A stretch of 64,000 nt of DNA from an uncultured Chitinophaga sp. (GTDB lineage Bacteria > Bacteroidota > Bacteroidia > Chitinophagales > Chitinophagaceae): contig NZ_CALEJS010000016.1 in NCBI RefSeq assembly GCF_937898475.1, positions 1-64,000 on the forward strand, given 5' to 3'. The position numbers and the translations under genes were made by a program. Positions 32,443 to 40,608 of this stretch are shown in pieces; positions within the stretch are counted from its first letter, which is position 1, and each line of letters starts with the position of its first letter. The notes beneath the pieces are model-generated. The model saw only the letters and a list, made by a program, of their open reading frames with translations. It did not search any database and was not told the DNA's origin.

Positions 32443-35400
32443 TTAAAATGAGGCACGGATGCCTGCGGAGAATGTTTTAGGTGTCGGTAACCCATTGGGA
32501 AAATCAGGATCAAGGTCATGGTCATTTGCTCGCCACAAGATGCCCAGGTTAGCGACATTGATGTAAAGCTGTATTTGTTTCATAGTAGAGATCCCGAAGG
32601 GTCGCACCGGTGTATACGTCAGGTTGATGTACTGTAACCTGATATGGTCGCCTTTAAGCGCGTTGATAGTGCTGTAAGCATAGAACATATCACGGGTTCC
32701 ATCTGCCGGATAATTAAAAGCAGGTACAGTGGTACGGCTTTCATCGCCGGGAAGCTGCCATCGATCTGCATACTCTTTATTGCCCATCGATCCGGCAACG
32801 ATACCGGAATAGGAAATAGCCGGTTTACGAAAATAGTAGCCGAGTTTGTACGCGATATTTACCGCTAATTCCAAATTGGCGTAAGAGAAGGTGTTAATCA
32901 AACTGCCGGTAGATGTTGGTATGGACGAGCCTACATAAACTATACTTGGCTGATCTCCATCTTTCCCGGAGGACGATGCCAGCATCGCTGCATAATCGGT
33001 GCTTAATGCACCATTCAAATAGCCCTGCGGGTTTCCTTCTCCGTTAAGCCCCGCCCACTGGAAGGCTGCTATTGCATACAATGGCTTTCCGATCACCGGA
33101 GTGATACTTCTGCCTCCGCTCAACAAGGTATTGACCGTTTGAGCAGATTCATCAAAGTATTTTGTCGTTTTATTACTGACGTAGTTGTATATCGCTGTGG
33201 TATTCCATTTCAGCTTTCCTTTGAGGTTATTGCTGTTCAGTATCACATCAATACCATTACCTCGCATGTCTGCGACGTTAGCGATAATGAAATTCGACGC
33301 GCCCCACGCAGTGTAATCGTATGGCATCGGCCCGTACAGATCAGAACCATGTTTGCGGTAGTAATCGATGCTGCCAGACAGGAAGTTGTTAGAAAATTGT
33401 ACACCGATATTCAGTTGTTTAATGGTTTCCCAACGCAGTCGCGGGTTGTTCAACGTGGAAATCGCGGCAATGGGCAGGTTTGTGAGAGGATCAACTGAAT
33501 ATACGGCGACCGGCAATGCAGTGCGTGTAAGGTCAACATTACCTGATGTTCCATAGGTGGCCCTGAGTTTCAACTGTGGGAGCCACTGAAGCCTATAAAA
33601 CCCTTCCTGAGAAATATCCCACCCAAAGCCCGCAGACCATAATGGTTTCCACCGATCATTTGTTTTCACTCCAAAAGCATTGCTTCCATCGCGCCGGGTA
33701 CTAAGGGAGAGGCTGTATTTTGCTTGGTAGGAATAGTTCAGGTTGGCGAAAAGAGAAGCAAAGCGATTCCTTGTACTGCTCGGCAGCCCTGCATCAGAAA
33801 TAATTTGGTTTCGACCTGTAATGAAAGTAGGGTACGGATTGATGAAATCCATTTTTGCGTATGATAAGGGCTGCGCGTTATATCCGTAATAGATGTTTTT
33901 GTAACTGTCTGCTTCAATATCCTGAATCTCAGCTCCGGCAAGTGCAACAATGCTGTGATCTTTCCAGCTCCGGTTGAAATCAATTTGACCACGCAGGTTT
34001 TGGCTGCTTCGGTTGGAGAAGGTTGTACGGAGAATATCGCCGACAGGTACAATATGGGTTACTTCGCCTGTGGATCGGTTGACCTGGCTAAATAGATTTA
34101 TGGTGTTTCTTGCATCAAAACTATTAACCCCTGAAAGGCATTGCAGGTCGGTGCGCTGCCGCTGGTACTGATATAAGATGCTGCCCTGCAGAAATGGTAG
34201 TATTTTGTAGGTGGCTGTGATATTTGCGATTATCTCGTCTGTTCTTGTTGTAGCCCTGCGTTGGCGGTATTCATCCAGCGGGTAATATTTCCAGTCGAGT
34301 AAGTGACCTGCTCCTGCCGTATCTACATAGCTATCCCGATAGTATTTCGGAACAGACAATGATTTGCCTGCTGCATCAGCAAATGAAAGATATGGAGCAT
34401 ATCTTCCATTTACACTTGCTACTGTGCTGAAGCTCTCTTTGCTGCTGGTCGCCTTGCTATTTGTGTAGTAGGCGTTCACATCGACCTGTATTTTTGGGGA
34501 GAGTTTCATCGAATTGGATAGATGCAGGTTTACTTTGTCATAAGCGGCGCTCAGGTTATCGATATTTCGGTCATATGCTCCGGCGAGTAACCATGTCATA
34601 CTACTGCTACCTCCTGAAAGGCTCAGTGAATATTGTTGAGTGACGGCGGGGCTGTAAAAGTGTTCTTGATACTGAGCTTTACTGTCTTGTGCTTGCAATG
34701 CTGAAACCTGCGCCGCGCTATCCGCAGCAGAGATCAATCTGCTTTTCCGCTTCTGTAGCACTTCGATTAGTGGTGGAACTGGTACGTACCGGCGAGTCAA
34801 TGCAGTGTTGAAGTAGTTTTTCCCGAATAGGAATGCTTCAAGCCCCATGTAGTCTTGTATGCTCATATCCCGGAGGGTAGAAAGATCGGGCTTATCCTGA
34901 ACGATCAGGCCAGAAGAAAGGGAAATGGTTGGTTTTTGATTATAGCGTCCTTTCTTGGTAGTAATGACGATCACACCATTCCCGGCCCTAGCTCCCCATA
35001 TGGAAGCGGCAGCGGCATCTTTAAGAACAGTGATATTTTCAATGTCGTTCGGATTGATATTTGAAATATCACCCTGAAAAACGAAATTATCCAATACAAT
35101 CAACGGGTCTAATGATCCGTTGATTGTGCTCAATCCACGGATATTTATTCCGGTTTTATTGTTGTTGCTATTGGCATTGCCGTAGCCGGGGTTAAAGTTG
35201 AGGCCCGGTGTAACATTCTGTAGCCTGTTAAGGATGTTGGTTCCGGTTTGCTGGTTCAGTACCTTGTTGTTGATAACGGCAAAAGAACCGTTGACCTGGT
35301 TGGGCTTTACTCGCTGGTAACCTGTACTGATCGTAACCTGCGAAAGCTCTGTGGCATTAACGTTCATTACAATATCTACAGATTCGCCCGGCTTTGTAAT

Positions 35401-35652
35401 GGGCATCCGAAGTGGGCTGTAGCCGATATGTGTAAAGGTCAAGGTATCGGGTATCTGTGATATGGAGAGGCTGAAAGTACCATCGTTTAGTGTGGTGGTT
35501 CTGGCGCCGCTTTTCTGTGCCGATACCGAAATACCGGCCAGTGGCAGTTGTTCGTTTGAATAAACTCGCCCCCTGATCTCTACACGGGCTGTCGGCTGTG
35601 CCGATGCCACTACGGTAAATAAAAATAAAAATCCTACTAAAATCAATCTCAT
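32443..35652 (-). CDS. SusC/RagA-family TonB-dependent transporter (cargo)
   Basis: The 1069-residue product has a signal peptide (MRLILVGFLFLFTVVASAQ), a CarboxypepD_reg-like domain (GRVYSNEQLPLAGISV), a plug with NVTPGLNFNPGYGN, INIRGLSTINGSLDPLIVLD and VLKDAAAASIWGARAGNGVI, and a barrel ending in Phe. The plug reads SIWGARAGNGV where most SusC have IYGARGANGV, typical of the TlpA/MauE-linked subgroup. It is located in the outer membrane. It is the second SusC in the window and is not close to the first. Confidence 0.93.
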   Translation of the reverse strand: MRLILVGFLFLFTVVASAQPTARVEIRGRVYSNEQLPLAGISVSAQKSGARTTTLNDGTFSLSISQIPDTLTFTHIGYSPLRMPITKPGESVDIVMNVNATELSQVTISTGYQRVKPNQVNGSFAVINNKVLNQQTGTNILNRLQNVTPGLNFNPGYGNANSNNNKTGINIRGLSTINGSLDPLIVLDNFVFQGDISNINPNDIENITVLKDAAAASIWGARAGNGVIVITTKKGRYNQKPTISLSSGLIVQDKPDLSTLRDMSIQDYMGLEAFLFGKNYFNTALTRRYVPVPPLIEVLQKRKSRLISAADSAAQVSALQAQDSKAQYQEHFYSPAVTQQYSLSLSGGSSSMTWLLAGAYDRNIDNLSAAYDKVNLHLSNSMKLSPKIQVDVNAYYTNSKATSSKESFSTVASVNGRYAPYLSFADAAGKSLSVPKYYRDSYVDTAGAGHLLDWKYYPLDEYRQRRATTRTDEIIANITATYKILPFLQGSILYQYQRQRTDLQCLSGVNSFDARNTINLFSQVNRSTGEVTHIVPVGDILRTTFSNRSSQNLRGQIDFNRSWKDHSIVALAGAEIQDIEADSYKNIYYGYNAQPLSYAKMDFINPYPTFITGRNQIISDAGLPSSTRNRFASLFANLNYSYQAKYSLSLSTRRDGSNAFGVKTNDRWKPLWSAGFGWDISQEGFYRLQWLPQLKLRATYGTSGNVDLTRTALPVAVYSVDPLTNLPIAAISTLNNPRLRWETIKQLNIGVQFSNNFLSGSIDYYRKHGSDLYGPMPYDYTAWGASNFIIANVADMRGNGIDVILNSNNLKGKLKWNTTAIYNYVSNKTTKYFDESAQTVNTLLSGGRSITPVIGKPLYAIAAFQWAGLNGEGNPQGYLNGALSTDYAAMLASSSGKDGDQPSIVYVGSSIPTSTGSLINTFSYANLELAVNIAYKLGYYFRKPAISYSGIVAGSMGNKEYADRWQLPGDESRTTVPAFNYPADGTRDMFYAYSTINALKGDHIRLQYINLTYTPVRPFGISTMKQIQLYINVANLGILWRANDHDLDPDFPNGLPTPKTFSAGIRASF

Positions 35653-35686
35653 TGAAAATTGTGTTTTGGTGAAAAATGGGGTGGTG

Positions 35687-36265
35687 TCAGTTATCCCTGT
35701 CGTACCTGTCGCCTTTAATCGGCTCTTTTAGTATTTGTCCGTTCAGTGCTTTTCGTATGTTGGTCGCTGTGACAGCCTCAGAGCCGGTAATGGCTAACAC
35801 TTTTCTATCACCTGAAATCCAAACGTAATGCGGCAGGAATATGTGAGGGAATAGTTTAAATGCGGTAGTATCATTGACAGCAGTGCGAAGGGCGAACTGC
35901 TGGCCGGTCATTTTCTGCCAGCGTTGGAAGAAATTAGATAGTTGGCGGGTGCTGTCCTGGGTGGAGCGTATGCTGTTTACCAACAGGAAGGTTACCTGTC
36001 CTTTGTACTGATTTTCTATGGAATCACTTTTCGGGAACATGCGGATGCAGCTTCCGCACCACGTAGCCCAAAAATCAAGGATCAAGAGCTTGCCTGAAAA
36101 GTCACTGAGCCTGACGGGGACATTTTCCATCCAGAGCGTAAATGAAATATCCGGTACTGTATCACCTACAGATAACGGAAAGTGTTTAGCCTGATGTAGA
36201 TCCTGAGCATAGGAGTATCGTGCCGGCCACATAAGGGCCAGCGCAATGAAAAGAAAAAACTTCAT
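35687..36265 (-). CDS. TlpA-like exported thioredoxin
   Basis: The 192-residue product has a signal peptide (MKFFLFIALALMWPARYSYAQ) and the TlpA fold: VGDTVPDISFTLWMENVPV, then the redox motif FWATWCGSCIRMFP. The WCGSC dithiol can reduce or make disulfides in the periplasm. It is the first gene of the operon with SusC, SusD and DUF2384. In similar loci TlpA may keep the cysteines of a small exported peptide or lipoprotein in the right state. Confidence 0.88.
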   Translation of the reverse strand: MKFFLFIALALMWPARYSYAQDLHQAKHFPLSVGDTVPDISFTLWMENVPVRLSDFSGKLLILDFWATWCGSCIRMFPKSDSIENQYKGQVTFLLVNSIRSTQDSTRQLSNFFQRWQKMTGQQFALRTAVNDTTAFKLFPHIFLPHYVWISGDRKVLAITGSEAVTATNIRKALNGQILKEPIKGDRYDRDN

Positions 36266-36479
36266 GCGTGTTTGTGAATTAATTAAGAGATATTATAATA
36301 TATTGGCTTTAGCCATGCCATTCTTCTTTCCCCGAGCTTCATAACTGTGATTGCGCGTATGGTTAGGGAATTAGTGTTCAAAGCAAATTATGCGATGTTA
36401 TGCAACTTTTGTGCGATTTTCGGTTGACTTTAACTGGAAATTGGTTGACTTTTACTATATTGTGCTTAAAATAAAAGGT
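36266..36479. other. Divergent control region between tlpA-like and XRE genes
   Basis: This 214-base region holds AATTATGCGATGTTAT at 36386-36401 (also at 63375-63390) and the 21-bp-period operator at 36422-36455. Promoters for both directions must lie here but no exact -33/-7 pair was found. Confidence 0.5.
36422..36455. promoter_or_regulatory. Shared direct-repeat operator, copy A
   Basis: GGTTGACTTTAAC starts at 36422 and GGTTGACTTTTAC at 36443, a period of 21 bases. The second copy ends 24 bases before the first XRE start codon, where a bound protein would block or set transcription. Copies B (15228) and C (38134, inverted) have the same spacing. Confidence 0.7.
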
Positions 36480-36884
36480 ATGGTTTCAAGTTCCCCCGAG
36501 GTAAAATCGAATAAGCATCACGGAAGAAATATCCAGAAAATCAGAGTTTACATGGGCGTTAAGCAAGAAGCCCTGGCTACTGATCTTGGTTTATCCCAGC
36601 AAGGCATTTCAAGTTTGGAAAAGCAGGAGCTAATTGAAGACGAGATGTTATTGAGGGTGGCAGAGATATTGGGAGTATCGGCGGAGATGATCAAAGAATT
36701 TGACGAGAAGAATGTTATAAACAACATAAACAATGTGCGCGATTGTACCTTTTCAGACAACTCGATAAATTCAGTTGCGGGTACATTCAATCCCGTTGAG
36801 AAAATCGTCGAACTATATGAAAGGCTTTTGACAAGTGAAAGAGAAAAAGTCGAAATTTTGAAGAAAAAAGATAATGGCAACTAA
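36480..36884 (+). CDS. XRE-family regulator 1 of the array
   Basis: ATG 36480 (MVSSSPEVKSNK) gives 134 residues; the upstream extension reads through the operator. The helix-turn-helix is KIRVYMGVKQEALATDLGLSQQGISSLEK (residues about 20-48). A Asn-rich linker (VINNINNVRDCTFSDNS) joins it to a C-terminal coiled coil (IVELYERLLTSEREKVEIL). The same coiled-coil phrase occurs in the fourth XRE protein. It starts the rightward three-gene XRE operon and is probably autoregulated through copy A. Confidence 0.85.
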   Translation: MVSSSPEVKSNKHHGRNIQKIRVYMGVKQEALATDLGLSQQGISSLEKQELIEDEMLLRVAEILGVSAEMIKEFDEKNVINNINNVRDCTFSDNSINSVAGTFNPVEKIVELYERLLTSEREKVEILKKKDNGN

Positions 36885-36895
36885 TTTAACGCAAT

Positions 36896-37312
36896 ATGGA
36901 AAAAACATTAAATAGTACTAATACCGCACATATAGGCCGAAAAATAGAAAGAGTGAGGCGGCTACGGGGTTTTTCTCAAACTCAACTCGGGGAAAGGCTT
37001 GGTATGTCAAAACAGGCTGTTTCAAAATTGGAGCAGACGGAAAAAATGGATGATGATAAAATAAGAAAGGTAGCCGAAGCTCTTGAGGTAACCGAAGAAG
37101 GGCTAAAAAACTTTCATGAAGAACGTGTATTGTATAATACTATTAATTTTTACGATTCAAGTGGAGTATCAGCATCAGGAATTTGCTCTAATAATATAGA
37201 GAACTTGAACACATTCGATATTCATCAAGCAATGTCATTGTACGAAAAACTCATTGCTGGAGAAAAGATAAAGGCGGATAAATTGAGAAATAAGAAATCA
37301 GGAGATCAATGA
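36896..37312 (+). CDS. XRE-family regulator 2 of the array
   Basis: The 138-residue product has the helix-turn-helix RVRRLRGFSQTQLGERLGMSKQAVSKLEQ, then VLYNTINFYDSSGVSAS, then a coiled-coil tail (AMSLYEKLIAGEKIKADKL). It is a clear relative of regulators 1 and 3. It starts 11 bases after regulator 1 and its stop overlaps the start of regulator 3 (ATGA), so all three are translated together. Confidence 0.88.
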   Translation: MEKTLNSTNTAHIGRKIERVRRLRGFSQTQLGERLGMSKQAVSKLEQTEKMDDDKIRKVAEALEVTEEGLKNFHEERVLYNTINFYDSSGVSASGICSNNIENLNTFDIHQAMSLYEKLIAGEKIKADKLRNKKSGDQ

Positions 37313-37692
37313 CAATAGCACAGCCTAAGACTACAAAGCATTTGGGAAGGAGAATAGGAAGCATTCGCCGGTTGCGAGGCATAACAGAAAATGAATTTGG
37401 CGTAGCCCTGGGGTTAACAGCTCAGGAAGTATCAATGCTGGAACAACTTGAAAATTTGGACGTTGACAGGATCAGAGAAATTGCCTCAGCGTTGGGGGTG
37501 ACAGAACAGGGTTTACTTGATTATAATGACGACTTAGCACAGTATAATACGATTAACTTTTATGAAAATTGTGGAGTGAACACAAACACTGTGGCAAATT
37601 ACTATCATCATACGGTAAACAATAGTCAATTTGAAAAACTGACAGAAACACTAGAATTGATCCTTAAAAAACTCGATGCAAAGTCGAGCTAA
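37309..37692 (+). CDS. XRE-family regulator 3 of the array
   Basis: The 127-residue product has a helix-turn-helix (SIRRLRGITENEFGVALGLTAQEVSMLEQ) and the shared middle motif QYNTINFYENCGVNTN, but its tail lacks the LYExL repeat of the others (FEKLTETLELILKKLD). The recognition helix has diverged from regulator 2, which suggests a different DNA site or a partner role in mixed dimers. Confidence 0.87.
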   Translation: MTIAQPKTTKHLGRRIGSIRRLRGITENEFGVALGLTAQEVSMLEQLENLDVDRIREIASALGVTEQGLLDYNDDLAQYNTINFYENCGVNTNTVANYYHHTVNNSQFEKLTETLELILKKLDAKSS

Positions 37693-37708
37693 AACAAACG
37701 CATCCTCT

Positions 37709-38092
37709 TCATTCCCAAATTACACTTCCCTCCAATTTATTCAGCTCACCCATTAATTGATGCAGTTCCCGCTCACTTATCAATAATCTTTCGTAAAGTT
37801 CTACAATCTTGATCATATATTCATCAGGGCAAAAATTGTCCTGTTTAGGACATTTAAGAACGATGTTGTTGAACACTGAATGGGGCATCTGAAGCAACCA
37901 GACGGGAACCTGCAATACAGCAGCAATGTGATTTAAAGTCGATATATCTATTTTCTTTCTGTTTTCCATATAGGAAACTCGTTGTTGGTTCCAGTCTTTT
38001 CCCAACTTCATTGCCATTCGGCTCTGCCGTAGCCCCATTATTAGCCTTAGCCTCCTAACATTTTCTCCTTCATTTATAGTTGAATTTGTCAT
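37709..38092 (-). CDS. XRE-family regulator 4 of the array (convergent)
   Basis: The 127-residue product has a helix-turn-helix (RLRLIMGLRQSRMAMKLG, QQRVSYMENR) and the same tail phrase as regulator 1 (IVELYERLLISERELHQL). It faces regulator 3 tail to tail with a 16-base gap. Its upstream region (38134-38167) carries copy C of the shared operator pointing to it, so it is probably under the same control. Confidence 0.87.
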   Translation of the reverse strand: MTNSTINEGENVRRLRLIMGLRQSRMAMKLGKDWNQQRVSYMENRKKIDISTLNHIAAVLQVPVWLLQMPHSVFNNIVLKCPKQDNFCPDEYMIKIVELYERLLISERELHQLMGELNKLEGSVIWE

Positions 38093-38133
38093 AAGCGAAT
38101 AAAACCTCTACAAGTATATGATTTTCAACTTTT

Positions 38134-38167
38134 GTAAAAGTCAACCGGTTAGTGGTAAAATACAAAA
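38134..38167. promoter_or_regulatory. Shared direct-repeat operator, copy C (inverted)
   Basis: On the minus strand GGTTGACTTTTAC occupies 38146-38134 and a weaker copy (TTTTGTATTTTAC) 38167-38155, again with a 21-base period. The spacer CACTAACC resembles CACAACAA of copy B. It sits 42 bases before the XRE 4 start and 54 before the SWIM gene. Confidence 0.6.
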
Positions 38168-38221
38168 TTGAAAATTCTGCTTTCAGTTTGAGAACGCCGT
38201 GATTTGCGAGAAATAAAAATC

Positions 38222-39451
38222 ATGGTTACAACTAAATCATTTCCGAAAGCTGCATCTAATATTGTAGCAATCCCATTTGACAAAGACAAGGGCATATCAA
38301 CGGAACAATTGATGAAGCGTTGCGTGGACGCTGAACTAATAAACGAGTTCCATTCTCCTTCTATTAAGTTCATTCAATACAGAAATCATCAGCTTGTATT
38401 GAAATGCACATTTTTTACAGGCGACTATGATGTAAAGTTTAAAGCGTCTGAAAAAGAACTACAGGTTACTTGTAGCTGCAAAGGAAAGCAACCCGGTGTT
38501 TGCATTCATATTTGCAAAACGGTGGCAGTAATAGTGAGTAGATATGGGAAATACTATTTCGCTCAGTTGTTGCCGAACCGCCAGTTTGATCTTGCTTTTA
38601 AATATCAATTTGGGTTTGATAAGATCGAAACTGAAAGCGGGATCTACTTAATGCAAAGGAAGGAAGTAATGCAGTTGTTTCCTTTCGATAAGCCAAATTT
38701 TCCTTTAGCCCTGGATGATATATTATCACTCAAGGTTTCCTCAGAAAAGAAGATGCCGGAGAAGCGAGAAGCGGTTGCCTTCTTATTAATGTTGCCATAT
38801 GCAGGAAAACAACCACCCTTTATAGTTCCAGCATCGGGTAAAATGAGCAAGTCTAATGATAGAATCACATCATGGACTAAGTTTTTACCTGTATTGGATG
38901 AAGAAGCTGAAAAATCGATCAGTGTACATCAGCTTGACCTCGTTATAAAAGGATCACAGGTGCGAGAGCGGTCTGAAGAATTTGGGAAAGAAAATAACTA
39001 TTCCAGAATGCCCAAATGGAATGAAAAAATGCTGGCAGCTTTTAATGAATGGAAAAACATCTACCCCTTGTTGCAGAATGAAGTCTTCGTTTATTCATAT
39101 ACATATTTCGGAATTAGAGCGATGAGAATGCGACCATCAAAATCTCATGCTAGTAGAATCACGGTTTCAGTGGAGAAACCTGAAGTGTTTTTTAAGATGG
39201 TTTATACAAAGGAACGATTTCAACTAACTATGGGGATTAAAATAAACTGCAGGCCATTATCATCATTTGATGCTCACTATCCCTTCTTTGTAATCCATCA
39301 GGGAACCTTGTATATGTTCGATACCTATCAGGACGCGGCGATTGCGCAGTGGATGGTCAATGCTGGTCACATAACAATTTATAATGAGCATAAGAAAGAA
39401 GCTACTGAGGCAATAATTAAACCGCTGGCAGAGAGATATAGACTTTTATAG
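38222..39451 (+). CDS. SWIM zinc-finger protein, 409 aa
   Basis: ATG 38222 (MVTTKSFPKAAS) is chosen over one six codons earlier. The SWIM motif is CSCKGKQPGVCIHIC (residues about 85-99). The rest has no known domain; the C-terminal half is mixed alpha/beta with KPEVFFKMVYTKERFQL and GTLYMFDTYQDAAIAQWM. SWIM fingers may bind DNA or partners. It is divergent from XRE 4 and is likely controlled from the same intergenic region. I know of related proteins in Bacteroidota ICEs without assigned function. Confidence 0.75.
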   Translation: MVTTKSFPKAASNIVAIPFDKDKGISTEQLMKRCVDAELINEFHSPSIKFIQYRNHQLVLKCTFFTGDYDVKFKASEKELQVTCSCKGKQPGVCIHICKTVAVIVSRYGKYYFAQLLPNRQFDLAFKYQFGFDKIETESGIYLMQRKEVMQLFPFDKPNFPLALDDILSLKVSSEKKMPEKREAVAFLLMLPYAGKQPPFIVPASGKMSKSNDRITSWTKFLPVLDEEAEKSISVHQLDLVIKGSQVRERSEEFGKENNYSRMPKWNEKMLAAFNEWKNIYPLLQNEVFVYSYTYFGIRAMRMRPSKSHASRITVSVEKPEVFFKMVYTKERFQLTMGIKINCRPLSSFDAHYPFFVIHQGTLYMFDTYQDAAIAQWMVNAGHITIYNEHKKEATEAIIKPLAERYRLL

Positions 39452-39474
39452 AGATTTAAAAATTCCATCTAGTT

Positions 39475-39780
39475 ATGACCGAAAAAGCTAAGGGAAAGAA
39501 AAAGAAGCATGTAAAAGAGCTGCACTATCGGCAATCAAGAATGCAGGAAAATAATGTTTTTTCTCCGTTGGAAGCTGTGGATTCATTTTTCAGCAATTTC
39601 ACTTTACAGGAAGCGAGAGCGTACTTATGGGATTTTTACCACTCTTGTGTTTGCTACTATTGTAGGGAAGGAACACAACATGAGAATGCAGCGCAAGCCA
39701 TTTTCTTTTATACAGAAACTGAAATGCTGATTGAAGCCGCTTGGTTAATCCGAAACGAAAAAGGCAACCCAAAACGTTAA
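39475..39780 (+). CDS. Hypothetical protein, 101 aa
   Basis: The product starts very basic (KAKGKKKKHVKELHYRQSR) and continues helical (EAVDSFFSNFTLQEARAYLW, then FYHSCVCYYCREG). The CVCYYC cysteines might bind metal. It follows the SWIM gene and precedes the AT-hook gene, all rightward. No family is recognised. Confidence 0.6.
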   Translation: MTEKAKGKKKKHVKELHYRQSRMQENNVFSPLEAVDSFFSNFTLQEARAYLWDFYHSCVCYYCREGTQHENAAQAIFFYTETEMLIEAAWLIRNEKGNPKR

Positions 39781-39792
39781 AAAATATTCCTT

Positions 39793-40518
39793 ATGAATTA
39801 TGCTGATGATCTGGACTTCGATTACTCCGATGATTATTTGTACAGTGGTCGCAACGATAAGGAACGCCCGAAAAGGAAGCGAGGCAGACCGAGAAAGGAG
39901 AATCCAGGTGTTCCGACAAAGCCGGGTAATTGGAGATCATTAGGTGTACGGCCTAAGTATGATCCTGTAACAAATGAACCTACATCCCCCTCTACTTTGG
40001 AGGAAAGGAATCGTTATACCATTTCTCCGCTGCCTCTGCAAAGATTCCAGAATGAGCCAGTGGAAAGTGTGGAGCGAAAAAAAAGAGTGGGCCGCCCGCC
40101 GGGAAGTAATAACCGTAGCAAAAAAAGGTATGCTGTCGATTTGCCGGAAAATGGCGACTATAAGGAAGTACCCATATTCTCACCCTCGTATCGAAATCAA
40201 ACAGAACGGCATCGGGAGCGTTACAATACTCCGTCAAACGCAGGATGCTCGTCACATCGAAGTGCCTACAATATATTGGGCGATTTGCAAACTACGATGG
40301 AAGATGTTTTGATAAAGATCAGAAATGAAGTAATGGAACAATGTAACTGGTCTATTTCCACTTACTATAGGAAGCAGCAAACTGATGCTAGAATATCAAA
40401 TGCAGAAGCAGACATGATCGGATCGCTTGTACGTGAAAATATGGAGATACTTGGTTCACGAGTTGCTGACCTTATTGGTAAGATCAGGCCCATCAAAACG
40501 CCGGAAGGCTCTGCGTAG
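39793..40518 (+). CDS. AT-hook DNA-binding protein
   Basis: The 241-residue product has two AT-hook-like motifs: RKRGRPRKENP at residues 28-38 (core GRPRK) and KKRVGRPPGSN at 97-106. AT-hooks bind the minor groove of A/T-rich DNA. The acidic N-terminus (YADDLDFDYSDDYLY) and the disordered, Pro/Arg-rich middle are followed by a helical C-terminus (MEDVLIKIRNEVMEQCNW). It may organise ICE DNA or help regulation. It is in line with its neighbours. Confidence 0.7.
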   Translation: MNYADDLDFDYSDDYLYSGRNDKERPKRKRGRPRKENPGVPTKPGNWRSLGVRPKYDPVTNEPTSPSTLEERNRYTISPLPLQRFQNEPVESVERKKRVGRPPGSNNRSKKRYAVDLPENGDYKEVPIFSPSYRNQTERHRERYNTPSNAGCSSHRSAYNILGDLQTTMEDVLIKIRNEVMEQCNWSISTYYRKQQTDARISNAEADMIGSLVRENMEILGSRVADLIGKIRPIKTPEGSA

Positions 40519-40608
40519 CTTGCTATACCTTGATAGTAAAAGGTGAAAATAGTAACAGCACATTTTAAATGTAAAATAATTGTAGACTACTCAATAATCA
40601 ATTTAGAT

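Noticed and set aside
36401..36413. A third repeat unit ahead of operator copy A
   Set aside because: Only ACTTTT matches and the spacing is 22, not 21.
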